Positions 26,801 to 39,008 of a stretch of 64,000 bases of DNA are shown here, one piece after another (position 1 is the stretch's first letter; each line of letters begins with the position of its first letter). Origin of the DNA: Trichoplax sp. H2 (Eukaryota; Placozoa; Uniplacotomia; Trichoplacea). Made by a program: the position numbers and the translations under genes. The notes under the pieces were generated by a model. The model was not told the DNA's origin and made no database searches. It saw only the letters and a program-made list of their open reading frames with translations. The stretch is from contig NOWV01000032.1 in NCBI GenBank assembly GCA_003344405.1, forward strand, positions 124,001-188,000. Direction: 5' to 3'.

Positions 26801-27789
26801 ATGAACCATCCTTAGATTCATAGGGATGGGAATAGATAACTTATTGTAAATGTTTATAGATTACATAATTTAATTCCTGGCTAAAAGCCATAATTACTAC
26901 ATCTATTCTGATAGGTATCAAGCGTGGTACTGTTTCTCAAATACCGGGTAAAGAAAACGATGAAATGACAGTATTAAGAGCTTATTGACATTTGCTATCT
27001 TATTACCTTGTTGATACTTTTATAACTTAAGAAAAGATTATATTTTTCAATCATTATCATGTAAAGGTGCGTATAAAGACATCTTGGCCAGATGCGAAGT
27101 TTCTAGAGTTCTTATCTTGTTGTTGCTACAGGTATGTGCTATATCTATGAACATATTTGGTGTGACAGGTATAATGACAGTTGTGTATTAATGCTACTAT
27201 AATTTCTCTAGCCCACTCCACAAAGAATTCGGCCTGAACATGCTAATGTTCTAGAAAGATATTCGTGGGAATCTAGTGATGAGTCCTTACAAGGTATTGC
27301 TCCACGTTAACCTGATCTGAAGAGCTTATTCTTAGTGATCGTAAAAGGATAGCCCAGTCAGCGAATCTAAACATTCAATTTCTTTGATTGTAAACATTAT
27401 AGTCCCGTATTTAAAAGAGGATTTATTCTTACTACTTCAGTCACTGGTGGTATGTAATATATCTGTAACATACATAATATTAAGTGCATAGGATGTGATA
27501 GACTTTGCTGTATTAGGTGTGAATTGCATAGTTGTGATTTTTACTCTACCGATAATTTCATATGCGTATATTTTACTTCTAAAGATGGCATACCAAGCTA
27601 ATGATATTTTGGCTGTCCGAGAACTACAGAAGGATCTCAGGTACAAGCATTTCTATATCGGCATTTTTAGGGCCTTTTGTTGATTAACTCTTAATTTCTT
27701 ACAACTTTAGTGCTTTACTGACTGATGAACAAACGCATTTACTACACCTAATTATTATGGAAATATCCAATTCTAAATATGATATTTAA
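23828..27789 (+). CDS. F8A1: HAP40 / F8A, 40-kDa huntingtin-associated protein
   Basis: TPR-like helical protein that binds huntingtin and has been linked to Rab5 endosomes. Fourteen exons with matching phases: 23828-23898, 23999-24045, 24213-24276, 24389-24444, 25116-25219, 25346-25414, 25501-25563, 25649-25706, 25783-25845, 27067-27131, 27212-27293, 27403-27449, 27585-27640, 27711-27789. The spliced length of 924 nt encodes 307 aa. Diagnostic segments are RFMRKPNVSEAVEQF near the N-terminus, CKNDQIALAAFLCLELGKG, SVEAIGHYQRAVELQ, FDNALTVLTEMSYLAKERG, RCEVSRVLILLLLQ, PEHANVLERYSWES, and LLTDEQTHLLHL at the C-terminus. It is shorter than the roughly 370-aa human protein because the proline-rich segment before RCEVSRV is absent. 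The ATG at 23828 begins MSMSIATADEFLTQYRA, matching the family start. Intron 9 (25846-27066) is the longest. Confidence 0.95.
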
Positions 27790-28481
27790 GCTAAATATCT
27801 ACCGGTCCAACGGGTACTAATGTTGTAAATGAAGAAAGATCCTATTTGAAGATTCATGCATTATTTAGTTGATGATTTTTCATCTTCCCTTCTAAATTAG
27901 ACTAGCACTGAGAATGATTTCAGGAAATAAGTATGCTGAAATTGATGTAAATAATAACTTTATATCCTAAGTATATTGATAATATACTACAAATGCTCTC
28001 ATTGCTTTCGCATTGACATAACCTGAATGTATTATACTACAGACGCATGGATAAATTCATTTCATGTCGATATGCTATATAAAGACAATGAGTTTTGTAT
28101 AGGTAACAATCCCTAATTAAGATATTGCTATTTTAATTTGAATGTGATACATGGATATAGTAAAACTTACTAGCGATAATTGCAATATTCGCAATCGCTT
28201 GATTAATAAATTTAATTTGGTAAATGGACGAATAAAACGAGTGCTATTTTTTTTTTTATTATTATCTAGCATGCATATAGACTACTGTAGTTATTATACA
28301 GTATATTATTTGTTTGATACTACAGGACTTCCAGAATTACTATTTCCATGCCGATATGACACTGTTAATAATGAATGATATACTGTATAATTATATACAA
28401 TTGACCTCGAAATGTCTGAACGAGCAAGTAGAAAGTACCTCAATCCTCAGTACAAGTAAACAAGCAGTAAAATAAACATTG
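27790..28481. other. Intergenic, no gene seen
   Basis: AT-rich sequence downstream of HAP40. The 75-codon frame at 28151-28378 has low-complexity, hydrophobic-biased content and no domain; I do not support it as a gene. Confidence 0.6.
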
Positions 28482-28564
28482 CTGTACTGTACTGTACAGT
28501 ACACACCATGACCATGACTTTGTACTGTACTGTACTGTACTGTACTGTACACTGTGTACAGTAT
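28482..28564. repeat. (TACTG)n/(CAGTA)n array
   Basis: Two TACTG runs separated by about 25 bp of unique sequence, one of them flipping to CAGTA through GTAC. Same repeat family as 22970-23665. Confidence 0.9.
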
Positions 28565-28752
28565 TCTATAATACATTACGTCATCCAGTGCGGTACTTAG
28601 ACCTGACCTGCACTGACTTACTAAAGAAAGAAGACTTCTACATGCTGTAGAACTGAGAAAGCTTCGGTTCAAAAGTAAGAAAACAGGTACTATCTACGAC
28701 CAGAATTGAAAGCTGACAAAATTTAAGAACAGTTCAGTGATACAATCATGGA

Positions 28753-29332
28753 TTAGTAACATACCGTAGTACTGTCGTTATTAGGGATCTTGATGATCCG
28801 TTCAATTATAACTGGTTGAAATGAGTAAAGACTATTTTTAGCCGCAGATAGTGGCCGTAATGCTTGTTGTCATTCGCCGGGTGGTGCTACTGTAGGCCGT
28901 GCCATACAGTACTCATGTATTTGGCTAAATACAGTACTATACACCGTACAGTACAACTTTGTCATACTGTACAGTACAGTACGGTTGTACAGTACCGTAC
29001 ATGATAGTCACAATCTGTGCACTGTACTGTAGTGTACAGTGTACGTACTGTACTGTACTGTACCGTACTGTACTGTACTGTCAATTTCTTAGGATCCGCG
29101 ATACAGTACTGTACTGTATGAAAACAAAGGAATTACAGTACGTACTGTAGTGTACAATGTACAGTACGATACAGTGTAAAGTACTGTACAGTAGCAGTGA
29201 CGAAAGCAAGCGATGAGTTAAAAATACTGCATTGATGTTTTTTGCTTGCAAGAGTCTGGATCCAAGTCAAGAAACTGAAAAATTCATTCTTCCTGATATC
29301 ACACTTTTCCCTTTGCATAGAATCGAAAATTA
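28753..29332. repeat. Gap-flanking duplicate, left copy
   Basis: This 580-bp stretch starts at TTAGTAACATACCGTAG and ends at the N run. It is nearly the same as 29353-29877 on the other side of the gap, with differences concentrated in TACTG-array length. It contains arrays at about 28905-29195. Most likely an unmerged contig end or second haplotype. Confidence 0.85.
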
Positions 29333-29352
29333 NNNNNNNNNNNNNNNNNNNN
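29333..29352. other. Assembly gap (20 N)
   Basis: Run of 20 N between two copies of the same sequence. The fixed length suggests a placeholder rather than a measured gap. Confidence 0.98.
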
Positions 29353-29877
29353 TTAGTAACATACCGTAGTACTGTCGTTATTAGGGCCCTATCTTGATGA
29401 TCCGTTCAATTATAACTGGTTGAAATGAGTAAAGACTATTTTTAGCCGCAGATAGTGGCCGTAATGCTTGTTGTCATTCGCCGGGTGGTGCTAGGCCGTG
29501 CCATACAGTACTCATATATTTGGCTAAATACAGTACTGTACTGTACACCGTACAGTACAACTTTGTCATACAGTACATGATAGTCACAATCTGTGCACTG
29601 TACTGTACTGTCAATTTCTCAGGATCCGCGATACTGTACAATACTGTACTGTACTGTATGAAAACAAAGGAATTACAGTACGTACTGTAGTGTACAATGT
29701 ACAGTACAGTACAATACAGTGTAAAGTACAGTGCAGTAGCAGTGACGAAAGCAAGCGATGAGTTAAAAATACTGCATTGATGTTTTTCGCTTGCAAGAGT
29801 CTGGATCCAAGTCAAGAAACTGAAAAATTCATTCTTCCTGATATCACACTTTTCCCTTTGCATAGAATCGAAAATTA
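29353..29877. repeat. Gap-flanking duplicate, right copy
   Basis: 525-bp counterpart of 28753-29332, with fewer TACTG/CAGTA units. It runs directly into the HGS upstream region, ending 24 bp before that gene's ATG, so this copy is contiguous with the gene. Confidence 0.85.
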
Positions 29878-29901
29878 ATTATAACGTAGTCCTAAAAGAA
29901 T

Positions 29902-32900
29902 ATGTCTAGCATATTCTCCTCTTTAACTTCAAGCACTTTTGACAAATTATTAGGTAAGCGGTGAATGGAATGGATTACTAGGAGTTGACTGTAATGATCG
30001 GTTCTGCCTAAGATTACGTTTAGTACCAAGCAGCGACTTCACATATCTAGCTTTGGCGTACAGTATTTTACGGTCAATTTGTTATCGTCGAGTGTAAATA
30101 CCGATAGAATTCGATGTGGATTATATCCATTAATAATGCTATAGTTTGAATCCATCACGGTTTTTTCAAAGTTAAGGAATGTCGGTAACTTCCTACACTA
30201 TACAGTATCATATAGACTTTTTTATGACGTGAAATAATGTACTCTTATTAAACTATCAATGTACAGTATATTGCACTGTTCTAAACGCCACAAATATTTT
30301 AGCAACCTGATAATGTCATTAATTTGTCTATCATTACAAAAATGCAATCGATTCACATGTGGTTACATTTCACATTTCATCAAAATAGATAAAGCTACCA
30401 GTCAAGTCAACCTAGATCCAGATTGGGAAACTATCCTACAAATTTGTGACTCCATCCGCCAACGAGACGTTACGTAAGCCTTTACCATGCGTTTTAGCAT
30501 TACCTTGTTGAAAAATTTATGATACTAAACCAAAGAACGTCAACGATCATTCGTATAACTAGACATAGCAGTACACCTGATAATGAAATACAGTGCATCA
30601 TTGTAAATGATCTTCCTTTCCCAAATGCTTTCAACGATAAATGCTATTTGACGGTTGTTTGTATATAATTGAATAAGTACACTGCTATTCTACTGTACAG
30701 TATGTTCCAACAGCTTAATTATAATTATGAAAGCTGAAATTTTTCGCATCTCGGCTAAATCAATCCCACACTTGTGATTTATGGATAACCCAAATTGATT
30801 GTCATAACTACTTGCCCTACTTTATAGTCAAAGCTGTCTAAAACTTGATTATAAATCGATCGAACCGATGTCATTTGAATTCTATTATTTAGACCATCTA
30901 ATTTAAAGTACAGTATTACAAATGTGTTTTTCTAACTGTGTAGATAGTTATATATGTGTTTCTTTTAGTTACTACAACGTAGTTGATTCACTTATGAAGC
31001 CTGTAACTAAATGTCCAACTTCTTATAATCATATTTTCATAGGGCAAAAAATGCAGTAAGTGCTATAAAAAAGAAAATTCATGACAATAACCCTAGAATT
31101 GCCTATTTTTCGCTTGTGGTAAGATCTATACTAATGACCTAGTCAGTTATTGATACTAAAGATCATTTAATTGAACTGTACTAGACAACAGTCAGTAAGT
31201 GTATTTTTTAATTTCCTGGATCTGTCTTAAAACTAGGTCTTAGAGGCATGCGTTAAAAATTGTGGTTCACCGATTCATGACGAAATTGCCAGTAAAAACT
31301 TCCTTGATGATATCAGATCACACGTTAAGGTATTTGTTACTACATCACGTCGACTTCGCAGATAAAGTGCAATAACACTGCCTGATTTATTAGCTAAGAT
31401 TTTGCATACGTTGAATATCTCAGATAATAATCGATATCGAATTACCTCAGTTTTTCGTTTCTTCACTGTTTAGTAATGTCAAAACGTATGCGTGTGCTAA
31501 TGTAGTCATGAAAATTTTTATGAAAGGCTAAATAAGTAATTGTTAGTATTCTTAATATCGGTAGATAGCTCCAGAAAATGTGAAAGACAAGATTTTAGAA
31601 TTAGTACAGAGTTGGTCGAGAGCTTTCGCTAACAGTCCTTCATATACATCATTTCAAGATACGTATAATATAATGAAGATGGAAGGTTTGTAAGCCGTAG
31701 TATCTCATGAGAAGAAACGTTTGAACTAACGTATTTTTTAAATATTTACACGATTAAATTATATAGGTCACAATTTTCCTCCTGTTAAGGAGACAGACGT
31801 AATGTTCACATCAGAAAAGGTAAGTACAAGCAAGAGATATGATACTTCGGTTAGTTTCTTGTAAATCAAAAATACCGCAATTACACACTAGAAAATGCAA
31901 AAACGAAGAACTTGTTATGGAAATAGCGATTCTGTTAATACTTTTATCTTCATCTCTATTAGGCTCCAGAATGGACTGATGGTGATGAATGCCATTTGTG
32001 TCACGTCAACTTTAGTCTAATTCAAAGGAAGGTTAGTTAAGGAATGTTTATATCGCAGCTACCGCTACCGCCGGTGCTTTTAAATTAAATTAGAATTTAC
32101 ATTTTCGTGTAGCATCACTGTCGAAAGTGCGGTCAAGTCTTTTGTAGCCAGTGTTCATCCAAATCATCAACAATCCCACAATTTGGTATTGAGCGCGAAG
32201 TACGTGTTTGTGACCATTGCTACAATCAGCTTAAGTCGAAACTTTCTGATCCGGCTGAGAATGCGTCGCCAACGGTTCAATCATCGGAGGATTTACCAGC
32301 AGAATATTTGAATAGCGCCTTATACAAGGAATCTCAGGCAGCTACGCAACCTAGGAATGACAAAGATCTTAGACTGCAAGAAGAAGATGATTTACAGCTA
32401 GCACTGGCCATGTCATTAAATGAAATCGATAATAAGAGCCACGTGCAGGCCTCGCCTTCTGTAAGCTCGTCATCACCGTCTATGGTGATACCAAAGAATT
32501 CATCAGAGAATAGCTTCGACAAAGCTGTATCATCCGCTTCAGCCCCTGCTGTTAGTGAACCTGAGGAACTTGATCCTGAACTAGCTCGTTATCTGAACCG
32601 ATCTTATTGGGAAACTCGAAAGGAAGAGAATGAAGCAAAAGTTACCAAATCTAAATCCCGATCTACCACTTCTACGAAATCCACTGCGGTAAATCCAGTG
32701 TCCACGAAAAGTGCAAATGATGAAAATAACGCTCCAGTTATTCAAGAAAGTCTTACACGAAGTGTAAATCCAGAGCCGGAAATTGATGGAGATACTGTTT
32801 TTTTACAGACCTTTGTGTCTTCTTTGCAGCTATTTAAAGAGCGATTGGAAAAGGCTTCAACGGAGGGCAGAAGTATTGTTATTGATGCGTCTATTCAATC

Positions 32901-34089
32901 ACTATTTCAATCGCTTACAGCCATGCATCCACAGCTGCTAAAAATTAGTGATGAAACTGACCTATGGAAGGCAGAATACGAAAGTATAATGTTAAAATTG
33001 AAAAAAGTAGAAGATGCTCGAACACATTTAAGTGAAAGGCGAGCACAGTATCAAGAAAGCTTACGTGAACAGGAACGCCGACAAATGGAATTTCGACGTA
33101 TACAAATGGAGGAAAAATTGGCACTTCGCAGGCGCCAGAAAGAGCAATACTTACGTTATCAACATGAAATGGAAAATGAACGCCAGAAAGCTGAAGAACA
33201 GCAACGCCTACAGCAATTGCAATTTAGTCAGCAGATGCATAACCAGTACATAAATAGATTTCAACCTTCGTTTAATCAGAATCCTAATACTAACAACAGT
33301 ATTGTAAACCAAGGGTATAATACAACCGGTAGCTTTGTACCGCAGCAGCTACCAGCTACTCATCAAGCTTTAAATTCTAATCAACAATTTAGCAACAAGG
33401 AAGGATCTTTTAATCAAAGTCGGCAAGTGCCTCAATCTTTTAATGCAACAGATATTGCAACATCCCAAAATTCAGGATTACCAAGTGCCGGACCGATACA
33501 GCAGCCTAGTTCACAACTTCCCGTCAATTCTAATCAGACGTATGGCTATTCAGATGCGTCCTTTAATCAAAATCGTCAGCAACTACCGCCTTTGAATCCT
33601 GTGGACACATCAGTCAATCAATTGCCGATCCCTCCTGGTAGTAATGTCACTCAACAGCAGCCAACACAGCCCGTACAGCAATATAATTTGCAACCTGGTC
33701 AAAATTTTGCTTCAGGACCGTTATACCAAAATCAATCGCAAACTAGTTACCAATCAAACCTTACTAGCTCTCAATCGTCCGCAACGCCTCAAAGTCAACA
33801 AAATTATATGCCATCTAATTCTAATCAAATACAACAATTCTCAAATCAACAGCCACCGCAGAATCCTCAACAACAGTTTTCTCCGTCTGCGATAACTCAA
33901 GTCCCTCAATCAAACATGATGCAAACATCGCCACAACAAACCTATGGCAATGTCCCGCCACCAATTACAGAACAAAACAATCTGCCGTTAGGTTACGGAG
34001 CTCAGTCTGTGCAGGGAATGCAATATTCACAACCTCAACAGAACGTATCACAAACTTCTGAAATGCAACCATTAATTGTTTTTGACTAG
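29902..34089 (+). CDS. HGS: Hrs, ESCRT-0 subunit (VHS-FYVE-UIM-coiled coil)
   Basis: Sorts ubiquitinated cargo on early endosomes with STAM. Exons 29902-29953, 30389-30473, 31043-31118, 31237-31329, 31565-31685, 31767-31819, 31963-32031 and 32113-34089 join in frame to 841 aa. VHS domain is about residues 1-145 ([27 protein letters not shown]). FYVE domain is about 161-225, with WTDGDEC, RKHHCRKCG and the RVC motif, which bind PI3P and zinc. A UIM lies near 271-288 ([18 protein letters not shown]). [14 protein letters not shown] is shared with human Hrs. A charged coiled coil spans about 467-560, followed by a long Gln/Asn/Pro/Ser tail. The protein ends LIVFD, the clathrin-box position (LISFD in human). 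No P(S/T)AP TSG101-binding motif is present in the last exon. The ATG at 29902 opens [17 protein letters not shown], the expected N-terminus. Confidence 0.97.
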
Positions 34090-35365
34090 GTTAAAAGAAC
34101 TTGTATAATTGCTTGTAATTAAAGATAGAAATTATTAACATTGCTAGCAATATGTTTGTCGCTTAAATGGCTTTTCTGATTTAATGGTAGTTAGGAATGT
34201 TACTTTAGAGTCATGAAATTGATAGCAATATTCAGTACTGAAAATTCTTCATTAATCTCTAACCATTAAATGTATCTATAATGATATCTACTGCTATTTA
34301 CTGTTATGTAGACCGTAACATATAATTAAATTTTAGATTGAATTAAAGTCTATTGTATTTATCGTACTAACCTTTTATGACTGCGTTTTTAGAATAATTT
34401 AAGACGATAAATAGCAAAAAATACCTAAATTGTCTATAAAAATCTAAAGTAAAGGTGTAAATCTTGTATCAATAAAATACTTCAAATTTAGTAAAAATGT
34501 GGGATACGTTGTATTTACCTGCTTTGAATGATTATAAACCACAAAGATTCCAGCCCATACTACCCCAGAGTTAAGACTTCTAATATTAAGGATGAACTCA
34601 GAAGCAGCAGTTTGAAATAAAGTAAAATTCAAAAGGACGATTTTTTAAGGTTTCTTGATTTTCCCGTTTATTTTCCCATAATTATAATAAATGAAGTAAT
34701 TAGAAAGTATTGCCGATTACTTCACGATAGTTTCATTTATACTAGTACTGAAGCTACGTAGTCAGACTTTTAGTAGCAATACATATAGTACATGCAAATG
34801 TAATAAATAATATGAATGTATACTGAGGCCTGTAGTTTGTAACTTCCTGCATTTGTTACTGTAGGCTGTGCTATATTGACAAGTACACTTCTGCATGCTT
34901 CCGCGCAATTTTTCATTTATATTATGAAGCCGTAAGGAGAAATCTTTATAGTCACACATTTTTATTGTCGTTTCGTACCGATAGAGTTTTACGTCTACGT
35001 TTCTGCTAATTGATCTATTTTATTTAATTTTTTGCTTACATCATACTTTCATGATGAGTCTTAAGAAGTATATTACAAAAACTATTAATGAATGCATATA
35101 ATATACATATTATATTCGTATATTATCGATTTATGGATGGACTGCACAAATATAATGCATACATCAAATCTAGTCCTGTCATGACCAATACAAGTGAATC
35201 ATTTAATAAGCAATAAACTGTCATATATTTCCAGTACTGATTGAATTTACTATGCATAATATGAGCGACTTTAAACACGTATTCTTAATGAGTATTGCCT
35301 GTTGATTATGTACAAAAGTAAGCATGAATAGAGAAATTTATCACCTATTATTCAGGTAACTGATT
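34090..35365. other. Intergenic between convergent HGS and ADH-like gene
   Basis: 1.3 kb of AT-rich sequence between two gene 3' ends. It presumably holds both 3' UTRs. The short frames at 34444-34632 and 34762-34959 have no recognisable content. Confidence 0.6.
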
Positions 35366-36421
35366 TCACCAACTTTGATTTATTACAACAGGCATGTAAT
35401 TAGGTGTATAAAGAACAGTTTTATACCGAACAGAACTACTTTTGACTCGTTGTAGAGCTACGGTGCAATTAATCTCATTCATTTCTAAAAGCTCTGTTTG
35501 TGAGACAATATTTTTTTCTGCGGCAAACTCCAACGCTTTCATTACAGTTAATGGTGAACTTACGGCAACACCTATGACACGTTTACTTTCAGATATTAAA
35601 TATGAACTGTTAATAATAATAGGTTTATCTGGATGGCCTAATATGGCCAATGTACCACCAGGCTGGAGTAAAGATATAAAGAAATCATAATCCTTCAATG
35701 CGACTGGTGATGTAATGAGAATGCAATCCATCTTTGGTGCTCTTGTTAATAATTCTTCATCACCAACGTCATAAAACTCTTGAGCACCAAATTTTAACGC
35801 ATCCTGAGACTTCTCTAATTTGGTGGATAATGCAATCACTTTACAACCCCAGGCTCTCGCATACTGTACTGCTAGATGACCGATTCCACCAATTCCTAAG
35901 ACACCAACGCGATTTCCAGGCTGAATACCAGCATCACAAAGAGCAGAATAAGCAATGGATCCTGTAAATAGAATAGGTGCTGCCGCAATAGAACTCATAG
36001 TCTTTGGGATTGGGTAAACATATCGAGCATCCCAGACAACACCATCAGCAAATCCTCCATAAGCAATTTTAGAATTTGCGGACGTATCTGAAGTGCTATC
36101 TTCGTATGATAGTGTGCTGGTTGGTTGTTCAAATTTTGTATAATAATCATCATTAAAAAAACCCATCCCAACACGCATTCCAGGCTTAATTCCTTCCACA
36201 TCTGATCCTACAGCGACGACACTGCCGACAATTTCATGTCCTGGTACTTGACCTTCACGTACTAGTAAATCTAATTTTCCTACGGAACAGCACTCAATCT
36301 TAACAAAGCAATCGCTAGGCTGTAGTGGCGGCACTTCTATTTTTTCAATGTTGAATAGATATGCTTCAGTATCTCGTAACTGATAAGATGTAATAACGCC
36401 CAAAGAATTCAGAAAAACCAT
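35366..36421 (-). CDS. Zinc-type alcohol dehydrogenase-like protein, degenerate zinc sites
   Basis: Intronless 351-aa medium-chain dehydrogenase/reductase. The Rossmann loop GIGGIGH and the PGHE motif (residues 60-63) identify the family, closest in layout to cinnamyl-alcohol dehydrogenase-like enzymes. Family members normally bind a catalytic zinc through Cys, His and a second Cys, and a structural zinc through four Cys. Here the first Cys (about C45) and the His of PGHE remain. The CxH position reads CSVGK (His to Lys), the second catalytic Cys position is Phe (F142 in PILFTG), and the whole four-Cys lobe is replaced by an acidic Ser/Thr-rich stretch (about residues 88-118). Oxidoreductase activity may be altered or zinc-independent. 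It is a paralogue of the gene at 39009-40097 in the same orientation. The ATG at 36421 gives a normal N-terminal length. Confidence 0.9.
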   Translation of the reverse strand: MVFLNSLGVITSYQLRDTEAYLFNIEKIEVPPLQPSDCFVKIECCSVGKLDLLVREGQVPGHEIVGSVVAVGSDVEGIKPGMRVGMGFFNDDYYTKFEQPTSTLSYEDSTSDTSANSKIAYGGFADGVVWDARYVYPIPKTMSSIAAAPILFTGSIAYSALCDAGIQPGNRVGVLGIGGIGHLAVQYARAWGCKVIALSTKLEKSQDALKFGAQEFYDVGDEELLTRAPKMDCILITSPVALKDYDFFISLLQPGGTLAILGHPDKPIIINSSYLISESKRVIGVAVSSPLTVMKALEFAAEKNIVSQTELLEMNEINCTVALQRVKSSSVRYKTVLYTPNYMPVVINQSW

Positions 36422-36591
36422 AACGAAATAACGAAATATAGTACTCTTAATTAGTTAAAGAAATCGAAGACCACTATGTATTTACATATAGCTTCGTTGT
36501 TAATGAAATGTTGACGATGAAAAGAAACCGTTCTTTATCTATTTATAGTTAATAATACTGTATAATCGCGATAGTCCACATATCTGCAGCC

Positions 36592-36605
36592 GTTGTTATG
36601 ACAAC
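36592..36605. promoter_or_regulatory. X-box-like inverted repeat upstream of ADH-like gene
   Basis: GTTGTTATGACAAC fits the RFX X-box pattern (RYYNYY, 1-3 spacer bases, RRNRAC) and lies 171 bp upstream of the ATG at 36421. A second X-box-like site lies upstream of the paralogue. Function is inferred only from the motif. Confidence 0.35.
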
Positions 36606-39008
36606 AACATTATTGTCTTTATCTTATTCACATCCAGATTAGGCATTAGTTAACATTATACTGTACAGCGGTAACCCCCCTTACCTACATAGACAACACT
36701 TAAAAACTCTTATAGGTACAATATTAGGAATAGAAACCGTAATCAATTTTTAAAGCTGATTATATTAATTATCCGTTCCCTTAGAACTAGCTACGGAGTT
36801 GATGTTTAATAATATAATCTCTTTATTTTTACTTATCTGCAAACCTAGTAGTTACTCTGTAGAGACAAGAAAATACAAACAATAGAATACTAACTTATCC
36901 CTTATGAGTCTATAATATTATCGTACCTACCCCGTTACCAAAATCAGATACTATCTAGTTAAAAATGTGCTTCATTTCCATTATATTATCCAAGGGTTAA
37001 AGTTGTACAGCATCATGCTAGTAAATTGAGTTCATACGGATAGCATACTGTATATAAGTCTTAATCGAATTGGCGCACTGTTGCTTCTAAGGAAAAATTT
37101 TATGAATTCTTTAGTGTTTTGCACCATAACTCAAGTATAAGCTCAGTAATAGAAGTCTTAAGCCTGATCATTAGAAGATCAGGCACATAAAATATTATTC
37201 AGGTTGATCTAGATTGTTTTTAGTATCCAATCTTATTTCGAATTAATTTAAACACTCTAGCTTTAATATTGATTTCTTTAATACCGATTTATGTTTATAA
37301 CTAATCTTTTGGTTTAATGCTAGCTGTCGTAGTTTAGATAGAGAGTAACTGATTACTAGCAAGCTGCATAGGGACATTTGATTCGTCGTATTTATTTTCA
37401 TGGCATAAGCCAATAAATATAAACATAATAAGACATTACCATGATTGTCGATTATCTAATACTGGCGTATATGATATTCGTCCATAACTAATTATTGCAG
37501 AGACAATAAATAATAAATAAAAAGTTTATGGCATCTTTTACGCAACTCCTACTCCTATACTAGTCCTGTCAACAAACTAAACAAAATTTTTGAGAAGGTA
37601 CTGGTATATAACATATATATAGTTAGCGGGCTCGTATATCATATCATAGCAATATATGACCAAAATTACGTTCTAAATAACGTAAACACTAAAAATGTCA
37701 AATAGAAGATTACCAAACTGTTTGATGAAACATGATATTTATTCAATTACTTCACTCGAAACCTAAACGAATCTAAACATAATTTACTTAAGTTATGGTA
37801 TCAGATATGTGATGATAATGCTTCTATTTGGCATGTTGCAATCTTATGACATTGGACACAATGCATTACCGTTTCATTCTATATCTAATTAGATTAGACA
37901 TTTGACATAATTATGAAATTATGTATCAAAGTTGTTTCTCTTTATGTTTATTGATTACTTCTACTGTATTCAATATCTTCATCCAAAGAGATTCTTATCT
38001 ATCAGTATTTTACTGTTAATCAATTCGTAACTTCAAAAAATATTCGAAGACTTTATTATGAAATAGTAAACCGTAATCATATAAAATATAAAAGCTTAAA
38101 TGATTGTTTTTTATTGCTTTTAAAAATAATTTCCGCTTCCGTAAGGAGAGATCGATTAGCTGTCGAAATAGCTCACTATCTGTGGTTTTACTTAGGGCCA
38201 ATATTAAGTTATCTTCCTTGCACAATTTTACACACATAATCCCATGTATTTGGTTTACTGCTTTTCGATTATCATATTACAATCTACAATTTTATCGCTC
38301 ATATTGTAAAGAAAGATTGTGCGTTAAATAAAGAATAAAAAATGTCTAGTTTAATTTTGATATTCTATGGGCGTCTATTAACGTTATATCAGTATTGCAA
38401 AATAATAAGAGAAAAATTGAATCTTTATTACCCTTATTTACGTTTATCTGCATTAGCTCACCAAGCAGCTTAACAAACATGTAATCTTCGCTAAATACTC
38501 TCTCTCAAAAATAAGCAAGAAATTATAACTCTGAATTTACACATTACACATTACAGGAGCTAGTCTTAAAGTAGTTTGGCTAGTAGAACATATGGCAACA
38601 GACTAGAAACATTGTTTATCGCTGCTCTCAATTTGTTATGAAAGGCAGTCAAGCTTAAGCTGAAAATATAGCTTAATTGCTCTTGTAAGAACTGGCTTAA
38701 TAAAAATTTAGACCTAAATACAATGACGTGGCTATTTTTAATATTTTATGCTATTTTTAAAATTTCACAATTTAATTACACCAGTCATTTACTGAATAAT
38801 AACTGTATCACTTAAATACAGGCTCAAATGTTATTTATAGTAAATGTACATGTATTTGTATTTTATTTTAATTGGACTTCATATTCTTAACAAAGTAAAA
38901 GGTACTATTACTTACTTAAAGGATAGATCTAAGAACAGAATTTCGATTTGATCAATGAATTTCGTAAATACCATCGCTTTAAAATTACTAGAGACTCAAT
39001 AGAAAGAC
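36606..39008. other. Intergenic between the two ADH-like genes
   Basis: 2.4 kb of AT-rich sequence. It contains one TACTGTACAG palindrome at 36659-36668 and a small perfect hairpin GCCTGATC...GATCAGGC near 37162-37184. The frames at 38016-38237 and 38104-38331 overlap on opposite strands and have no domain. No gene seen. Confidence 0.6.

Noticed and set aside
29133-29863. Two similar minus-strand frames starting MQREKCDIRKNEF as a conserved duplicated gene
   Set aside because: The similarity is explained by the two gap-flanking copies of the same locus. The frames run into TACTG arrays and have no domain.
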